A stretch of 64,000 bases of DNA from Curtobacterium sp. MCBD17_032 (GTDB taxonomy: Bacteria; Actinomycetota; Actinomycetes; Actinomycetales; Microbacteriaceae): assembly GCF_003234855.1 (NCBI RefSeq), contig NZ_QKTO01000005.1, forward strand, positions 1 to 64,000, written 5' to 3'. The notes below the pieces were generated by a model. The model did not search any database. It was not told the origin of the DNA and saw nothing but the letters and a program-made list of their open reading frames with translations. Within the stretch, counting starts at the first letter, position 1; every line of letters starts with the position of its first letter. Shown piece after piece: positions 7,993 to 15,878 of the stretch. The translations under genes and the position numbers were made by a program.

Positions 7993-8831
7993 GGTTCCTT
8001 CCGGGGACGGTGGACGAGGGGACGGGTCGCACGGCGGAGACCGTGCGAGACGACGACGGCGACGATCGCGACGAGGGCGATGCTCGCGCCGGCAGCGGTG
8101 CCGGCGTGCCAGGAGACGAGGAGACCGGTCGTGACCGCGGCCACCCCGAACACCGCGCCGAGCGCCATGGTCGCTCCGGCGCCGCGGGTCCACGCACGGG
8201 CGGCCGCGGCGGGGGCCAGGAGCAGCCCGACGACGAGCAGCGTCCCGACGGCCCGGTAGGAGGCGACGACGGCGAGGGTCACGAGCGCCACGAGGACGAC
8301 CTCGGCCAGCCGCGGCCGCAACCCGAGCGTCGTCGCCTTGCGCGGGTCGAACGCCGCGGCCGTGAAGGGTCGGTGGAACACCGCGGCGACGGCGAGGGCG
8401 ACACCGGCCGCGACGGCGAGCGTGCCGAGGTCGGCGGTGGTGACGGCGAGCACGTCGCCGAACAGGATCGCGGTGACGTCGGTGGCGAAGGACCGGGACC
8501 CGGAGACGATGATGACGCCGAGCGCGAGCATGCCGACGAACAGCAGTCCGATCGCGGTGTCGTAGGACAGCCCGCCGCGACGCCGGAGCGCCTGCACGCC
8601 GGCGACCATCACGCCCGCACTCACCGCGGCGCCGAGCACGGCCGGGATGCCGGTCAGGGTGGCGACCGCGACGCCGGGCAGCATGCCGTGCGCGAGCGCC
8701 TCGCCGAGGAACGCCATCCCCCGGACGAGCACCCAGGTCCCGACGACGGCGCAGAGCACGGCGGCCGTGGCTCCGGCGGCGAGGGCTCGGAGCATGAAGT
8801 CGACGGAGAACGGGTCGGTCAGCCAGGTCAC
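7917..8831 (-). CDS. aztB: Zinc ABC transporter permease AztB (ZnuB family)
   Basis: 304 aa with about eight hydrophobic segments and the ZnuB-family marks FLGEALAHGMLPGVA (EAA-like loop) and SYRAVGTLLVVGLLLAPAAAAR. The GTG at 8831 (VTWLTDPFSVDFMLRAL) is preferred over a GTG at 8879 because the longer form would overlap the Zur-like operator and the divergent aztA leader. It forms the membrane channel for zinc with AztA. The 3' end overlaps the next lipoprotein gene by 76 bp, an unusually long overlap. Confidence 0.88.
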   Translation of the reverse strand: MTWLTDPFSVDFMLRALAAGATAAVLCAVVGTWVLVRGMAFLGEALAHGMLPGVAVATLTGIPAVLGAAVSAGVMVAGVQALRRRGGLSYDTAIGLLFVGMLALGVIIVSGSRSFATDVTAILFGDVLAVTTADLGTLAVAAGVALAVAAVFHRPFTAAAFDPRKATTLGLRPRLAEVVLVALVTLAVVASYRAVGTLLVVGLLLAPAAAARAWTRGAGATMALGAVFGVAAVTTGLLVSWHAGTAAGASIALVAIVAVVVSHGLRRATRPLVHRPRKEPCTTSAPDQPRSPSRQRSASLPHSS

Positions 8832-8847
8832 GGTCGACCAACCTACA

Positions 8848-8862
8848 TGGGAACGATTCTCT
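8848..8862. promoter_or_regulatory. Possible Zur operator between aztA and aztB
   Basis: The near-palindrome TGGGAACGATTCTCT (GGGAA-CGA-TTCTC) lies in the 50-bp gap between the divergent aztB (minus) and aztA (plus) starts. It fits the GAAAACGATTTTC class of Zur/Fur-type boxes in actinobacteria. Its position could block both promoters at once when zinc is plentiful. The regulator itself is not in the window. Confidence 0.5.
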
Positions 8863-8881
8863 TTACTGATAACCTCCACAG

Positions 8882-9511
8882 GTGTCGCCGCAACCCGTCC
8901 ACCTCCGTTCCGTGACCGTCCGTCGCGGCGAGCGGACCGTCCTGCACCGGGCCGATGCGGTCTTCGCGCCCGGCTCCGTGACGGTCGTCGCCGGCGCGAA
9001 CGGCTCCGGCAAGTCCACCCTGCTCGAGACCGTCGCCGGGGTCCTGCCCGTCACCGAGGGCTCCGTCGAAGGAGTGCCGTACCGGTCCGTCGCACACGTC
9101 GCCCAGTCGGTGTCGGCCCCGGGACCGCCGCTCACCGTGCGCGCTGCCGTCGGCATGGGGCGCTGGGCCTCGGTCCCCTGGTGGCACCCCCTCCGCGCCC
9201 GCGACCGCGCGGTCGTCGACGACCAACTCGCACGACTCGACCTCGGCGGGCTGGCCGACCGCCCCCTCGCCGAGCTGTCCGGTGGACAGCGGCAACGCGC
9301 ACTCGTCGCGATGGGACTCGCGCAGCAGGCGGCGGTGCTCCTCGTCGACGAACCGACCGCCGGCGTCGACGCCCGATCACTCGGGCTGGTGCTGGACGCG
9401 CTCCGGGACGAGGCCCACCGCGGCGCGGTCGTCGTGCACGCGGCCCACGACCCCGAGGCGCTCCTCGCCGCCGACCGGGTGCTCACGCTCGACCGCGGCA
9501 CCCTCTCCTGA
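8882..9511 (+). CDS. aztA: Zinc ABC transporter ATP-binding protein AztA
   Basis: 209 aa. Walker A AGANGSGKST (residues 37-46), ABC signature LSGGQRQR, Walker B AVLLVDEPTAG with D-loop GVDARS, and switch His in VHAAHDPEAL. A short ATPase typical of metal ABC importers. The GTG at 8882 follows the Zur-like operator region. It is divergent from aztB and alone on its strand; the antiporter gene converges on it. Confidence 0.88.
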   Translation: MSPQPVHLRSVTVRRGERTVLHRADAVFAPGSVTVVAGANGSGKSTLLETVAGVLPVTEGSVEGVPYRSVAHVAQSVSAPGPPLTVRAAVGMGRWASVPWWHPLRARDRAVVDDQLARLDLGGLADRPLAELSGGQRQRALVAMGLAQQAAVLLVDEPTAGVDARSLGLVLDALRDEAHRGAVVVHAAHDPEALLAADRVLTLDRGTLS

Positions 9512-9561
9512 GGCGAGCGTCGGGAGCACCCGCACGGTGACCGCTCGGTCAGCTCCGCCGG

Positions 9562-11151
9562 TCACTCGCGCTGGTCGAGCCGGAGCAACCGGGTCTCCTC
9601 GGCGTCGTACTCGGCGCGGACCTGCCGGAGCACGAGGTCGTCGATCTCCCCCTCGTCCCGCAGTCGCAGCACCGTGGCGGCCTTGAGCCGCACGAGCGCC
9701 AGCTCGAGCTCCACCGCCGTCCCCCGCTGCTGCAGGAGCGGGTGGTCGTCGTCCTGGCTCTCCTCGGCCTCCACCAGCGCGAGGTGGCCCTCGTAGTCCT
9801 CACGGATCCGGTCGACGATCTCGGCGTCGGCACCGGCGCGGCGGGCCAACTTCGGCAGGGCGTCGAGCGCCGCCTCGATCGCGGCGCGCTCCGCGGACCG
9901 ACGTTCCTCGACCACCTCGTTGCTGCCGTCGAACGCCGCCCAGCGGACGACCGCCGGCAGCACGAGCGACTGCCCGACGATCGTCACCACGACGACGCCG
10001 GCGGTGACGAAGACGATGAGGTCCCGGTCCGGGAACGCGCCGCCGCTCTCCACCATCCGCGGGACGGCCACCGCCGCGGCCAGTGAGACCGCACCGCGGA
10101 ACCCGGTCAACCCGCTCACCAACCGGTCGCGGTGTCCTTCGCGGGGCGAGCCTCCCGTCCGCAGCGTGACGAGCCGGACCGTGCCCCAGGTGAGGTTGAG
10201 GAAGGCGAAGCGGAGCACGACGACCGCCACCGACACGGCGCCGATCAGCCCGAGGCCGACCGCGATCTCGCCGCCCGTCAGGGCGCGGACCGAGATCGTC
10301 GCCTCGATGCCGACGAGCACGAAGAGCGCGCCGTTGAGGAGGAACGTGGCGAACGACCAGAAGGACCGCACCTGCTGCCGGGTCTCCGCCCGGTCGAGCT
10401 TCGGTGCGACCTGGCTGACGACGAGCCCCGCCACGACGACCGCGAGGACACCGGACGCGTGCACGGCCTCGGCAGCGAGGAACGCGGCGAACGGCACGAG
10501 CAGCGTCAGCAGGTTCTCGAGGACGACCGCGTGCACCCGCCGGAGGACGAGCATCCCGAGCCACGAGGTGAGCAGTCCCGCGGCGATCCCGCCCACGTAG
10601 GACAGCAGGAGCATGCCGGAGACGTTCCAGACGGTGAGCTCCTGCTCCCCGGCCGTCACCGCCACGGCGATGCCGTAGATGACCAGGGTCGTGCCGTCGT
10701 TCACGAGCGACTCGGCCCGGAGGACCGTGGTGTTGCGCCGCGGCAGGGACCGCGTGAGCGCACCGACCGCGGTGGCGTCGGTCGGGGCGACCGCGGCACC
10801 GAGCACCCACGCCGGACCCCACGGCATGCCGAGCAGGTGCAGGAGCGTCGCCACCCCACCGGCCGTCAGCACGACGAGGAGGGTCCCCATCAGGACGATG
10901 CCGCGGAGGTTCGCGCGGATCTCCCGGAGCGAGATCGTCAGGCTCTCCCAGTACAGGAGCGCCGGCAGGAACAGCAGCAGCACCGCGTCCGCCGGCAGCT
11001 CCACCTTCCCGAACACCGGGATGAAGGCGATGCCCGCGCCGAAGGCGAGCAACAGGACCGGTGGTGCGACGCGCAGCCGGTTCGAGACCGCGGTGGCGAC
11101 GGCGATCGCGACCACGAGCACGACGACGAGTTCGGGTGCGATGAGTTCCAT
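9562..11151 (-). CDS. Na+/H+ antiporter, CPA1 family
   Basis: 529 aa from the ATG at 11151, where the first membrane helix begins (MELIAPELVVVLVVAIAVA); an ATG at 11175 is possible but adds a non-typical leader. About 12 membrane helices. CPA1 marks: LLLFLPALLYWESL, GAAVAPTDATAVGALTR with the ion-site Asp, ESLVNDGTTLVIYGIA, and GFRGAVSLAAAVAVP. The last ~120 residues are a charged, helical cytoplasmic tail. It exchanges Na+ (or K+) for H+ across the membrane. One copy of the 12-bp CGGACGGGAGGC motif lies inside the gene (10150-10161). Confidence 0.9.
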   Translation of the reverse strand: MELIAPELVVVLVVAIAVATAVSNRLRVAPPVLLLAFGAGIAFIPVFGKVELPADAVLLLFLPALLYWESLTISLREIRANLRGIVLMGTLLVVLTAGGVATLLHLLGMPWGPAWVLGAAVAPTDATAVGALTRSLPRRNTTVLRAESLVNDGTTLVIYGIAVAVTAGEQELTVWNVSGMLLLSYVGGIAAGLLTSWLGMLVLRRVHAVVLENLLTLLVPFAAFLAAEAVHASGVLAVVVAGLVVSQVAPKLDRAETRQQVRSFWSFATFLLNGALFVLVGIEATISVRALTGGEIAVGLGLIGAVSVAVVVLRFAFLNLTWGTVRLVTLRTGGSPREGHRDRLVSGLTGFRGAVSLAAAVAVPRMVESGGAFPDRDLIVFVTAGVVVVTIVGQSLVLPAVVRWAAFDGSNEVVEERRSAERAAIEAALDALPKLARRAGADAEIVDRIREDYEGHLALVEAEESQDDDHPLLQQRGTAVELELALVRLKAATVLRLRDEGEIDDLVLRQVRAEYDAEETRLLRLDQRE

Positions 11152-11255
11152 GAGGAGGACAGCCTGACAGGGCATCGGTGTGGGGGCTCACGCCTGGTCC
11201 GCACAACGAACCCCGGAGCGCCCGGACCGCCCGGCCCGACCGACCCCCGCACGGG

Positions 11256-11492
11256 TCAGCGGTTCCGCTCGGCCCGCTTCGTGATGACCAGGAACGTGAC
11301 GTGACCGAGCAGGGCGATGCCGAAGAACACGAGCGCGACCGCGTAGACCCGGTCGAGCGTGCCGTCACCGGTCAGGAGGAGCACGATGCACCCGACCACC
11401 GCCGCGGTGAGCACCCCGACCTGCACCATCGACCACGTCGTCCGCCACCGCGGTTGCTGTCCCTGTCCGTCCACCGGTCCATCTTCGCGCAC
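11256..11492 (-). CDS. Small two-helix membrane protein, unknown function
   Basis: 78 aa, GTG start. A short polar N-terminus is followed by two hydrophobic helices (MVQVGVLTAAVVGCIVLLL and VYAVALVFFGIALLGHVTFLVI) and a basic tail KRAERNR, which suggests both ends inside. It lies 81 bp upstream of the antiporter on the same strand, but no link in function is visible. Confidence 0.65.
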   Translation of the reverse strand: MREDGPVDGQGQQPRWRTTWSMVQVGVLTAAVVGCIVLLLTGDGTLDRVYAVALVFFGIALLGHVTFLVITKRAERNR

Positions 11493-11576
11493 CGTCGGAC
11501 CTTCCCGGCCGTCGGACCGTCCCCGCCGTCGGACGGTCCCTGCTGTCGGACCGTCCCCGCAGTCGGACGGGAGGCG
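11492..11576. repeat. 17-bp tandem repeat, about five units
   Basis: Five head-to-tail 17-mers of the form CCGTCGGACCGTCCCCG: 11492-11508, 11509-11525, 11526-11542, 11543-11559 and 11560-11576. Units 2 and 4 read GGACCGTC and unit 3 reads GGACGGTC, so neighbouring units can pair. The last unit runs into the 12-bp CGGACGGGAGGC motif and its terminator hairpin. The array sits between two minus-strand genes. Confidence 0.75.
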
Positions 11577-11608
11577 CGGAGCACGACGTCCGCCGGGCCT
11601 CCCGTCCG
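11564..11608. terminator. Hairpin terminator of the SDR gene with repeat arms
   Basis: CGGACGGGAGGC (11564-11575) and GCCTCCCGTCCG (11597-11608) form a perfect 12-bp inverted repeat with a 21-nt loop, 8 bp after the stop of the minus-strand SDR gene. It is the same arm sequence as in the hairpins near 4.6, 43.6 and 50.7 kb. Confidence 0.6.
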
Positions 11609-11616
11609 CTCCGTCG

Positions 11617-12318
11617 TCAGCCGAGCTGGTCGGTCAGCGCCGTCGGGTCCCCCGCGAGGGACGCCTTGACCATGCGGCTCCAGTCGTCGACGAGGACCTC
11701 GGCGGCTCCGGCCTGCACACCGTCCAGCGACGCGCGGGCGACGTCGGCCGGGTCGGTCATCGCGCCGTCGTACCCGGCCATCATGTCGGTGTCGGCGGCA
11801 CCGAGGTGGAGGCCCTGCACCGTCACGCCGCGGCTCGCGAGTTCGAGACGGACCGCGTTCGTCATGTTCCACTCCGCGGCCTTCGCGACCGAGTAGCCCC
11901 CGGCACCGGGAGCGGCGAACCAGGACAGCGCCGACAGGACGTTCACGATCGCGCCGCCGCCGTTCCGCTCGATGACGGGTGCGAAGGCGCGGACCACCTC
12001 GAGGGTCCCCCAGAGGTGCGTGTCCACGGCGCGGCGTGCGTCGGCCAGGTCGTCGGTGAGGAGCGACCCGGAGGAGGAGATGCCCGCGTTGTTGACCAGC
12101 AGGGTGACGTCGGGCGCAGCGGCTGCTGCCGCGGCGACCGACGCGGTGTCGGTGATGTCGAGGGGCAGGACCGTCACCCCGGGGACGTCGACGAGTTCGG
12201 GGCGGCGTGCGGTCGCGTAGACCTTCGTGGCACCGCGCTCCAGGAGCTGCTCGACGAAGCGGCGCCCGATGCCGCGGTTCGAGCCGGTGACGAGTGCGAC
12301 CGATCCGGTGATGTCCAT
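11617..12318 (-). CDS. SDR family NAD(P)-dependent oxidoreductase
   Basis: 233 aa classical short-chain dehydrogenase. Cofactor motif TGSNRGIG (residues 11-18), an Arg in ATARRPE after strand 2 (NADPH preference is likely), NNAG, and the catalytic Ser-Tyr-Lys in NVLSALSWF...GYSVAK. The substrate cannot be told. It is divergent from merR, with a shared 93-bp region holding a MerR-type dyad, so it is the probable target of that regulator. Confidence 0.88.
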   Translation of the reverse strand: MDITGSVALVTGSNRGIGRRFVEQLLERGATKVYATARRPELVDVPGVTVLPLDITDTASVAAAAAAAPDVTLLVNNAGISSSGSLLTDDLADARRAVDTHLWGTLEVVRAFAPVIERNGGGAIVNVLSALSWFAAPGAGGYSVAKAAEWNMTNAVRLELASRGVTVQGLHLGAADTDMMAGYDGAMTDPADVARASLDGVQAGAAEVLVDDWSRMVKASLAGDPTALTDQLG

Positions 12319-12370
12319 GGTGTCCTTCCGCCGGACGGGTCCGTCCCGCTCCGGCTCGGGTACGGTAGGA

Positions 12371-12388
12371 CCTCACATCAGTGTCAGG
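12371..12388. promoter_or_regulatory. Likely MerR operator in the SDR/merR divergent region
   Basis: CCTCACATCAGTGTCAGG is an imperfect dyad (CCT-AC...GT-AGG) placed between the SDR gene and merR. On the SDR strand it overlaps a CTGACA -35-like hexamer with a 19-bp spacer to TACCCG, the long spacing that MerR regulators act on. Position and spacing are seen; binding is inferred. Confidence 0.4.
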
Positions 12389-12411
12389 GGCAAACCCGGG
12401 ACGGAGACGAC

Positions 12412-12813
12412 ATGCGCATCGGGGACCTCGCCGCCGAGACCGGGGTGAGCGTCCGCTCGCTCCGCTACTACGAGGAGCAGGGGATGCTCGCCGCCACCCG
12501 CACCCCGAGCGGGCAGCGGACCTACGGCTCGGACGCCGTCGAGCGGGTCCGGCTCGTCCAGCAGCTGTTCGCCGCCGGGTTGCCGAGCCGCACCATCGTC
12601 CGACTGCTGCCGTGCGTCGACGCCGGCCGGGCGACGCCCGAGAGCTTCGCCCTGCTCGTGCAGGAGCGCGACCGGATCACGGCCCAGCTCGCAGAACTCA
12701 CGGCGGCCCGGGACCGGCTCGACGACGTCATCCACATCAGCGAGCACCCGACGCCCGAACACTGCCCCGCGCTGCGGACCGATCCGGCGGCGCTGGGCAG
12801 CGCGGCTGCCTGA
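12412..12813 (+). CDS. MerR family transcriptional regulator
   Basis: 133 aa. N-terminal winged helix with MRIGDLAAETGVSVRSLRYYEEQGML and the second wing RTYGSDAVERVRLVQQLFAAGL, then a long helix (residues ~80-110) for dimer formation. The C-terminal part is short and holds one Cys (EHCPALR), too little to define a metal site. It probably controls the divergent SDR gene and itself. Confidence 0.88.
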   Translation: MRIGDLAAETGVSVRSLRYYEEQGMLAATRTPSGQRTYGSDAVERVRLVQQLFAAGLPSRTIVRLLPCVDAGRATPESFALLVQERDRITAQLAELTAARDRLDDVIHISEHPTPEHCPALRTDPAALGSAAA

Positions 12814-12889
12814 CGGTCGGCACGCTCCCGGCGCGCGGGCCACCGGACGGGTGCTGGACGGTGGCGCGGCGAACCGCGACACTCGGAGC

Positions 12890-13381
12890 ATGGGGTCGAC
12901 GGGGGCGGACGCTGGTGGGGGCGGTGCCCGTGGGTCCCGCCCCGGGCCGGGGCGGACCGCACGACGGATCGCTCTCGCGGTCGTCGTGCTCATCGTCCTC
13001 GTCGCGGTCGCCGTGGCAGCGGTCCGCGTCCTGCACCCGCCGGTGATCGGCGAGGAGTACGCGGGCGCCGGACCCGGGACGCTCGGCATCGACGGTTCCG
13101 GGGACACCACTCCGACCGTCGGCTGGGTCGAACCCGGCAGGAGCTTCTTCGTCACGACCTACGGGTCGTCGAGCTGCCCGCACGCGCCGACGGGCATCGA
13201 CCAGCGCGGCACCGCCGTCGAGGTCGAGATGCGCCGGCAGGGCGGACCGGCGTGCACGGCCGACTTCGGACCGACGTCCTACGCGCTCGACCTCCCCCGC
13301 CGGAGCGACCCCGACGCGGTGCTCGACGTGACGATCCGCCTGGTGGACGGCGCCACCACGGTGGTCCGGCTCGGTCGATGA
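12890..13381 (+). CDS. Single-pass membrane-anchored protein, unknown function
   Basis: 163 aa from the ATG at 12890 (MGSTGADAG). A Gly/Arg-rich cytoplasmic tail, one strong membrane helix (IALAVVVLIVLVAVAVAAVRVL, residues ~28-49) and an extracytoplasmic beta-rich domain of ~110 residues with two Cys (SSCPHAP and GPACTADF) that could form a disulfide. No family recognised. It is 76 bp after merR and probably a separate unit. Confidence 0.6.
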   Translation: MGSTGADAGGGGARGSRPGPGRTARRIALAVVVLIVLVAVAVAAVRVLHPPVIGEEYAGAGPGTLGIDGSGDTTPTVGWVEPGRSFFVTTYGSSSCPHAPTGIDQRGTAVEVEMRRQGGPACTADFGPTSYALDLPRRSDPDAVLDVTIRLVDGATTVVRLGR

Positions 13382-13603
13382 CGGTGGGGTCGTCCAGACT
13401 CCGGTGACGAGCCGGATCCGGCGCCGACCTCGCGGAGGACCTGGGCCGGTGGCCGGCCCGCCGGGGAGGGGTCGAGGGAGTCGTACCCGCTCCGGAGCGG
13501 CGTCGGTGTTCGGCGGTGTCGGGCGCAGTCGGTATCGTCGTCGGGTGCAGATGCCGCCCCGCCCAGAGGACACCGTCGGACGACCCCACGGCCGGGTGTC
13601 CGC

Positions 13604-15175
13604 ATGACGGCTGACACCACGGTGATCGAGCGCGAGGCGGGACGCCGTCGCACGGTCGCCGTCATCGCGCACCCGGACGCCGGCAAGTCGACCCTGACCG
13701 AGTCGCTCACCCTCGCCGCCGACGCCATCGACGAGGCCGGAGCCGTGAAGGGGAAGGCCACCCGCCGCGCCACCGTCTCCGACTGGATGGAGATCGAGCG
13801 GAGCCGCGGCATCTCGATCAGCTCCGCCGTCGTGCAGCTCGACGCCGGCGGCACACTGATCAACGTCGTCGACACCCCCGGGCACGCGGACTTCTCCGAG
13901 GACACCTACCGCGCGCTGGCCGCCGTCGACTGCGCCGTCATGCTCATCGACGCCGCCAAGGGCATGGAGGCGCAGACGATCCGCCTGTTCGAGGTCTGCC
14001 GCACGCGGGACATCCCGGTGATCGCGGTCGTCAACAAGTGGGACCGCCCAGGACGGGAGGCGCTCGACCTGCTCGACGAACTCGAGGAACGCACCGGCCG
14101 GACCCCGACGCCCGTCACCTGGCCGGTCGGTGAAGCCGGACACCTGCAGGGCCTCGTCGACACGGCGACGGGAACGCTCACGACCTTCGAGTCGAGCGGC
14201 GGCGGTCACCTCCCGGTCACCGCCGAGCGGTCGGCGGACGAGGCGGCCGAGCTGCTCGGCGCCGCCTGGCAGACCGCCGTCGAGGAGGTCGAACTCACCC
14301 GCGAGGTCCGTGGTCTCCCCGACCAGGGTGACTTCCACGACCGGATGAGCATGCCGGTGTTCTTCGGCGTCGCCACGAAGCACGTCGGCACCGTCGACCT
14401 GCTGCGCTTCCTCCGCGACGCGGCGCCCGCCGCCCTGCCCCGCCGGACCGAGGACGGCACCGCACGCCCGGTCACCGAGCCGTTCGCCGCCCAGGTGTTC
14501 AAGGTGCAGGCGAACATGGACCCGGCGCACCACGACCAGGTCGCCTTCGTCCGGATCTGCTCCGGCCGCTTCGACCGGGGCATGATGCTGACCCACGCCC
14601 AGTCCGGCCGGCGCTTCAACACGAAGCACGCGCTGAGCGTGTTCGGACGCGAGCGCGACACGGTCGACCTCGCCTGGCCCGGTGACGTCGTCGGCCTCGT
14701 CAACGCGACGATGCTGCACCCCGGGGACACCCTGTTCAGCGAGGAACCCGTCGAGTTCGAGCCGCTCCCCCGCTTCGCCCCCGAGATGTTCGCGACGGTC
14801 GCGCCGACCGACCCGAGCACGGCGAAGAAGTTCCGGAAGGGCATGCAGCAGCTCGCGGGCGAGGGCGTGGTCCAGCTCCTGCACTCCGAGCGGCGGACCG
14901 CGCAGGCGCCGATGGTCGGGGTCATCGGCGCCCTGCAGCTGGAGGTCCTCACCTCCCGGCTCATGGCGGAGTTCGGCACCGCCGTGCGGGTCGAGCCGCT
15001 GCCGTGGACGATGGTGCGCACCGTCACGGACGCGGACTTCGCGGTCCTCGAGAAACGCCGCGACCTCGAGATCGTCACGACCGACCGCGACCGGTACGGG
15101 CTGTTCCGGGACCAGTGGCACCTCAACTCGGTGATGCGCGAACTGTCGGGTCTGGAGTTGCCCGCTCCGGCCTGA
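13604..15175 (+). CDS. prfC: Peptide chain release factor 3
   Basis: 523 aa translational GTPase. G1 AHPDAGKST (residues 23-31), switch region RGISISSAVVQL, G3 DTPGHADFSEDTYR, G4 NKWDRPG. The insert and C-terminal domains are of RF3 length and include VRICSGRFDRGM and VIGALQLEVLTSRL. RF3 frees RF1/RF2 from the ribosome after termination. A 222-bp gap upstream has no gene that I can support. One CGGACGGGAGGC-type motif (GGACGGGAGGC, 14051-14061) lies in the coding region. Confidence 0.95.
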   Translation: MTADTTVIEREAGRRRTVAVIAHPDAGKSTLTESLTLAADAIDEAGAVKGKATRRATVSDWMEIERSRGISISSAVVQLDAGGTLINVVDTPGHADFSEDTYRALAAVDCAVMLIDAAKGMEAQTIRLFEVCRTRDIPVIAVVNKWDRPGREALDLLDELEERTGRTPTPVTWPVGEAGHLQGLVDTATGTLTTFESSGGGHLPVTAERSADEAAELLGAAWQTAVEEVELTREVRGLPDQGDFHDRMSMPVFFGVATKHVGTVDLLRFLRDAAPAALPRRTEDGTARPVTEPFAAQVFKVQANMDPAHHDQVAFVRICSGRFDRGMMLTHAQSGRRFNTKHALSVFGRERDTVDLAWPGDVVGLVNATMLHPGDTLFSEEPVEFEPLPRFAPEMFATVAPTDPSTAKKFRKGMQQLAGEGVVQLLHSERRTAQAPMVGVIGALQLEVLTSRLMAEFGTAVRVEPLPWTMVRTVTDADFAVLEKRRDLEIVTTDRDRYGLFRDQWHLNSVMRELSGLELPAPA

Positions 15176-15203
15176 CGGGCGGGCCGCGCACCCCTCGATC
15201 TGG

Positions 15204-15224
15204 GGTCGTCCGAAGCGGACGACC
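15204..15224. terminator. Short hairpin after prfC
   Basis: GGTCGTCC (15204-15211) / GGACGACC (15217-15224), a perfect 8-bp stem with a 5-nt GAAGC loop, 28 bp beyond the prfC stop. No T-run follows, as is usual for such GC-rich genomes. Confidence 0.45.
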
Positions 15225-15303
15225 GGGCGTGTCCGCATCACCGCGGGCCGGTACGGTCGGGGCAAGCCACCGACCCGACCCCACCCGACCCGAACGGGAT
15301 CCC

Positions 15304-15852
15304 ATGCACAAGATCGTCACCGGTGTCGTCGCCAGCGCCAGCGGCCTCGCCCTGCTCCTCGGCGGCGCCGGCACCTTCGCGCTCTGGAACGCCGACGCGG
15401 CCACCCGTCCGGCGACGGTCTCCTCGGGCACGCTCGCGCTGTCCGCGAACCCGGACGGCGTGTGGACCGACATCACGAACGGCCGGTCCGACGTGGTCGA
15501 CATCACGGCCGTGCGGATGGTCCCGGGCAACGCGTACCAGTTCCACCAGACGCTCGACGTCACCGCGACGGGCGACGACCTGACGGCGGACCTGACCTGG
15601 GTGCCGCAGAGCATCACGGGCGACGCGGAACTGATCGCCGCGGCTACGCAGTCCCTGTCGCTCGCCTCGGACAGTGCGAGCCTGACGCCCGCGGGCCGGA
15701 CCTCGTGGAACGTCACGCCGACGGACGGTACCTCGGTCGTCGCGGTGACCTACACGATCGGGCTCGCGCCGGACGTCACGACCGGCAAGGCACAGTCGAT
15801 CGACCTCAGCGGCATCAGGTTCACGCTCACGCAGAAGCCCGTCGAGCCCTGA
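15304..15852 (+). CDS. SipW-type (alternate signal peptide) exported protein
   Basis: 182 aa. The N-terminus MHKIVTGVVASASGLALLLGGAGTFALWNADAA is the alternate signal peptide of the SipW-dependent/camelysin-like class, with the hallmark GTFALWN block before the mature start. The mature part (TVSSGTLALSANPDGVWTDI...) has a TasA/camelysin-like beta-sandwich look, ending QSIDLSGIRFTLTQKP. Such proteins are exported to the surface and may polymerise or coat the wall. No SipW-type signal peptidase lies next to it. Confidence 0.75.
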   Translation: MHKIVTGVVASASGLALLLGGAGTFALWNADAATRPATVSSGTLALSANPDGVWTDITNGRSDVVDITAVRMVPGNAYQFHQTLDVTATGDDLTADLTWVPQSITGDAELIAAATQSLSLASDSASLTPAGRTSWNVTPTDGTSVVAVTYTIGLAPDVTTGKAQSIDLSGIRFTLTQKPVEP

Positions 15853-15878
15853 CGCCGGACCGGTGGCAGGCTGGTGAC

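Noticed and set aside
9537..9565. Hairpin GTGACCG/CGGTCAC between aztA and the antiporter gene
   Set aside because: Only 7 bp, loop of 15 nt, and it overlaps the antiporter stop; too weak to call a terminator.
13382..13603. Possible gene between the membrane-anchored protein and prfC
   Set aside because: Open frames exist but have no ribosome site, no family and Arg/Gly shadow composition; I see no gene in this 222-bp gap.
12737..15265. 842-codon open frame antisense to prfC
   Set aside because: Composition is typical of antisense GC-rich frames, and prfC on the other strand has full GTPase motifs.
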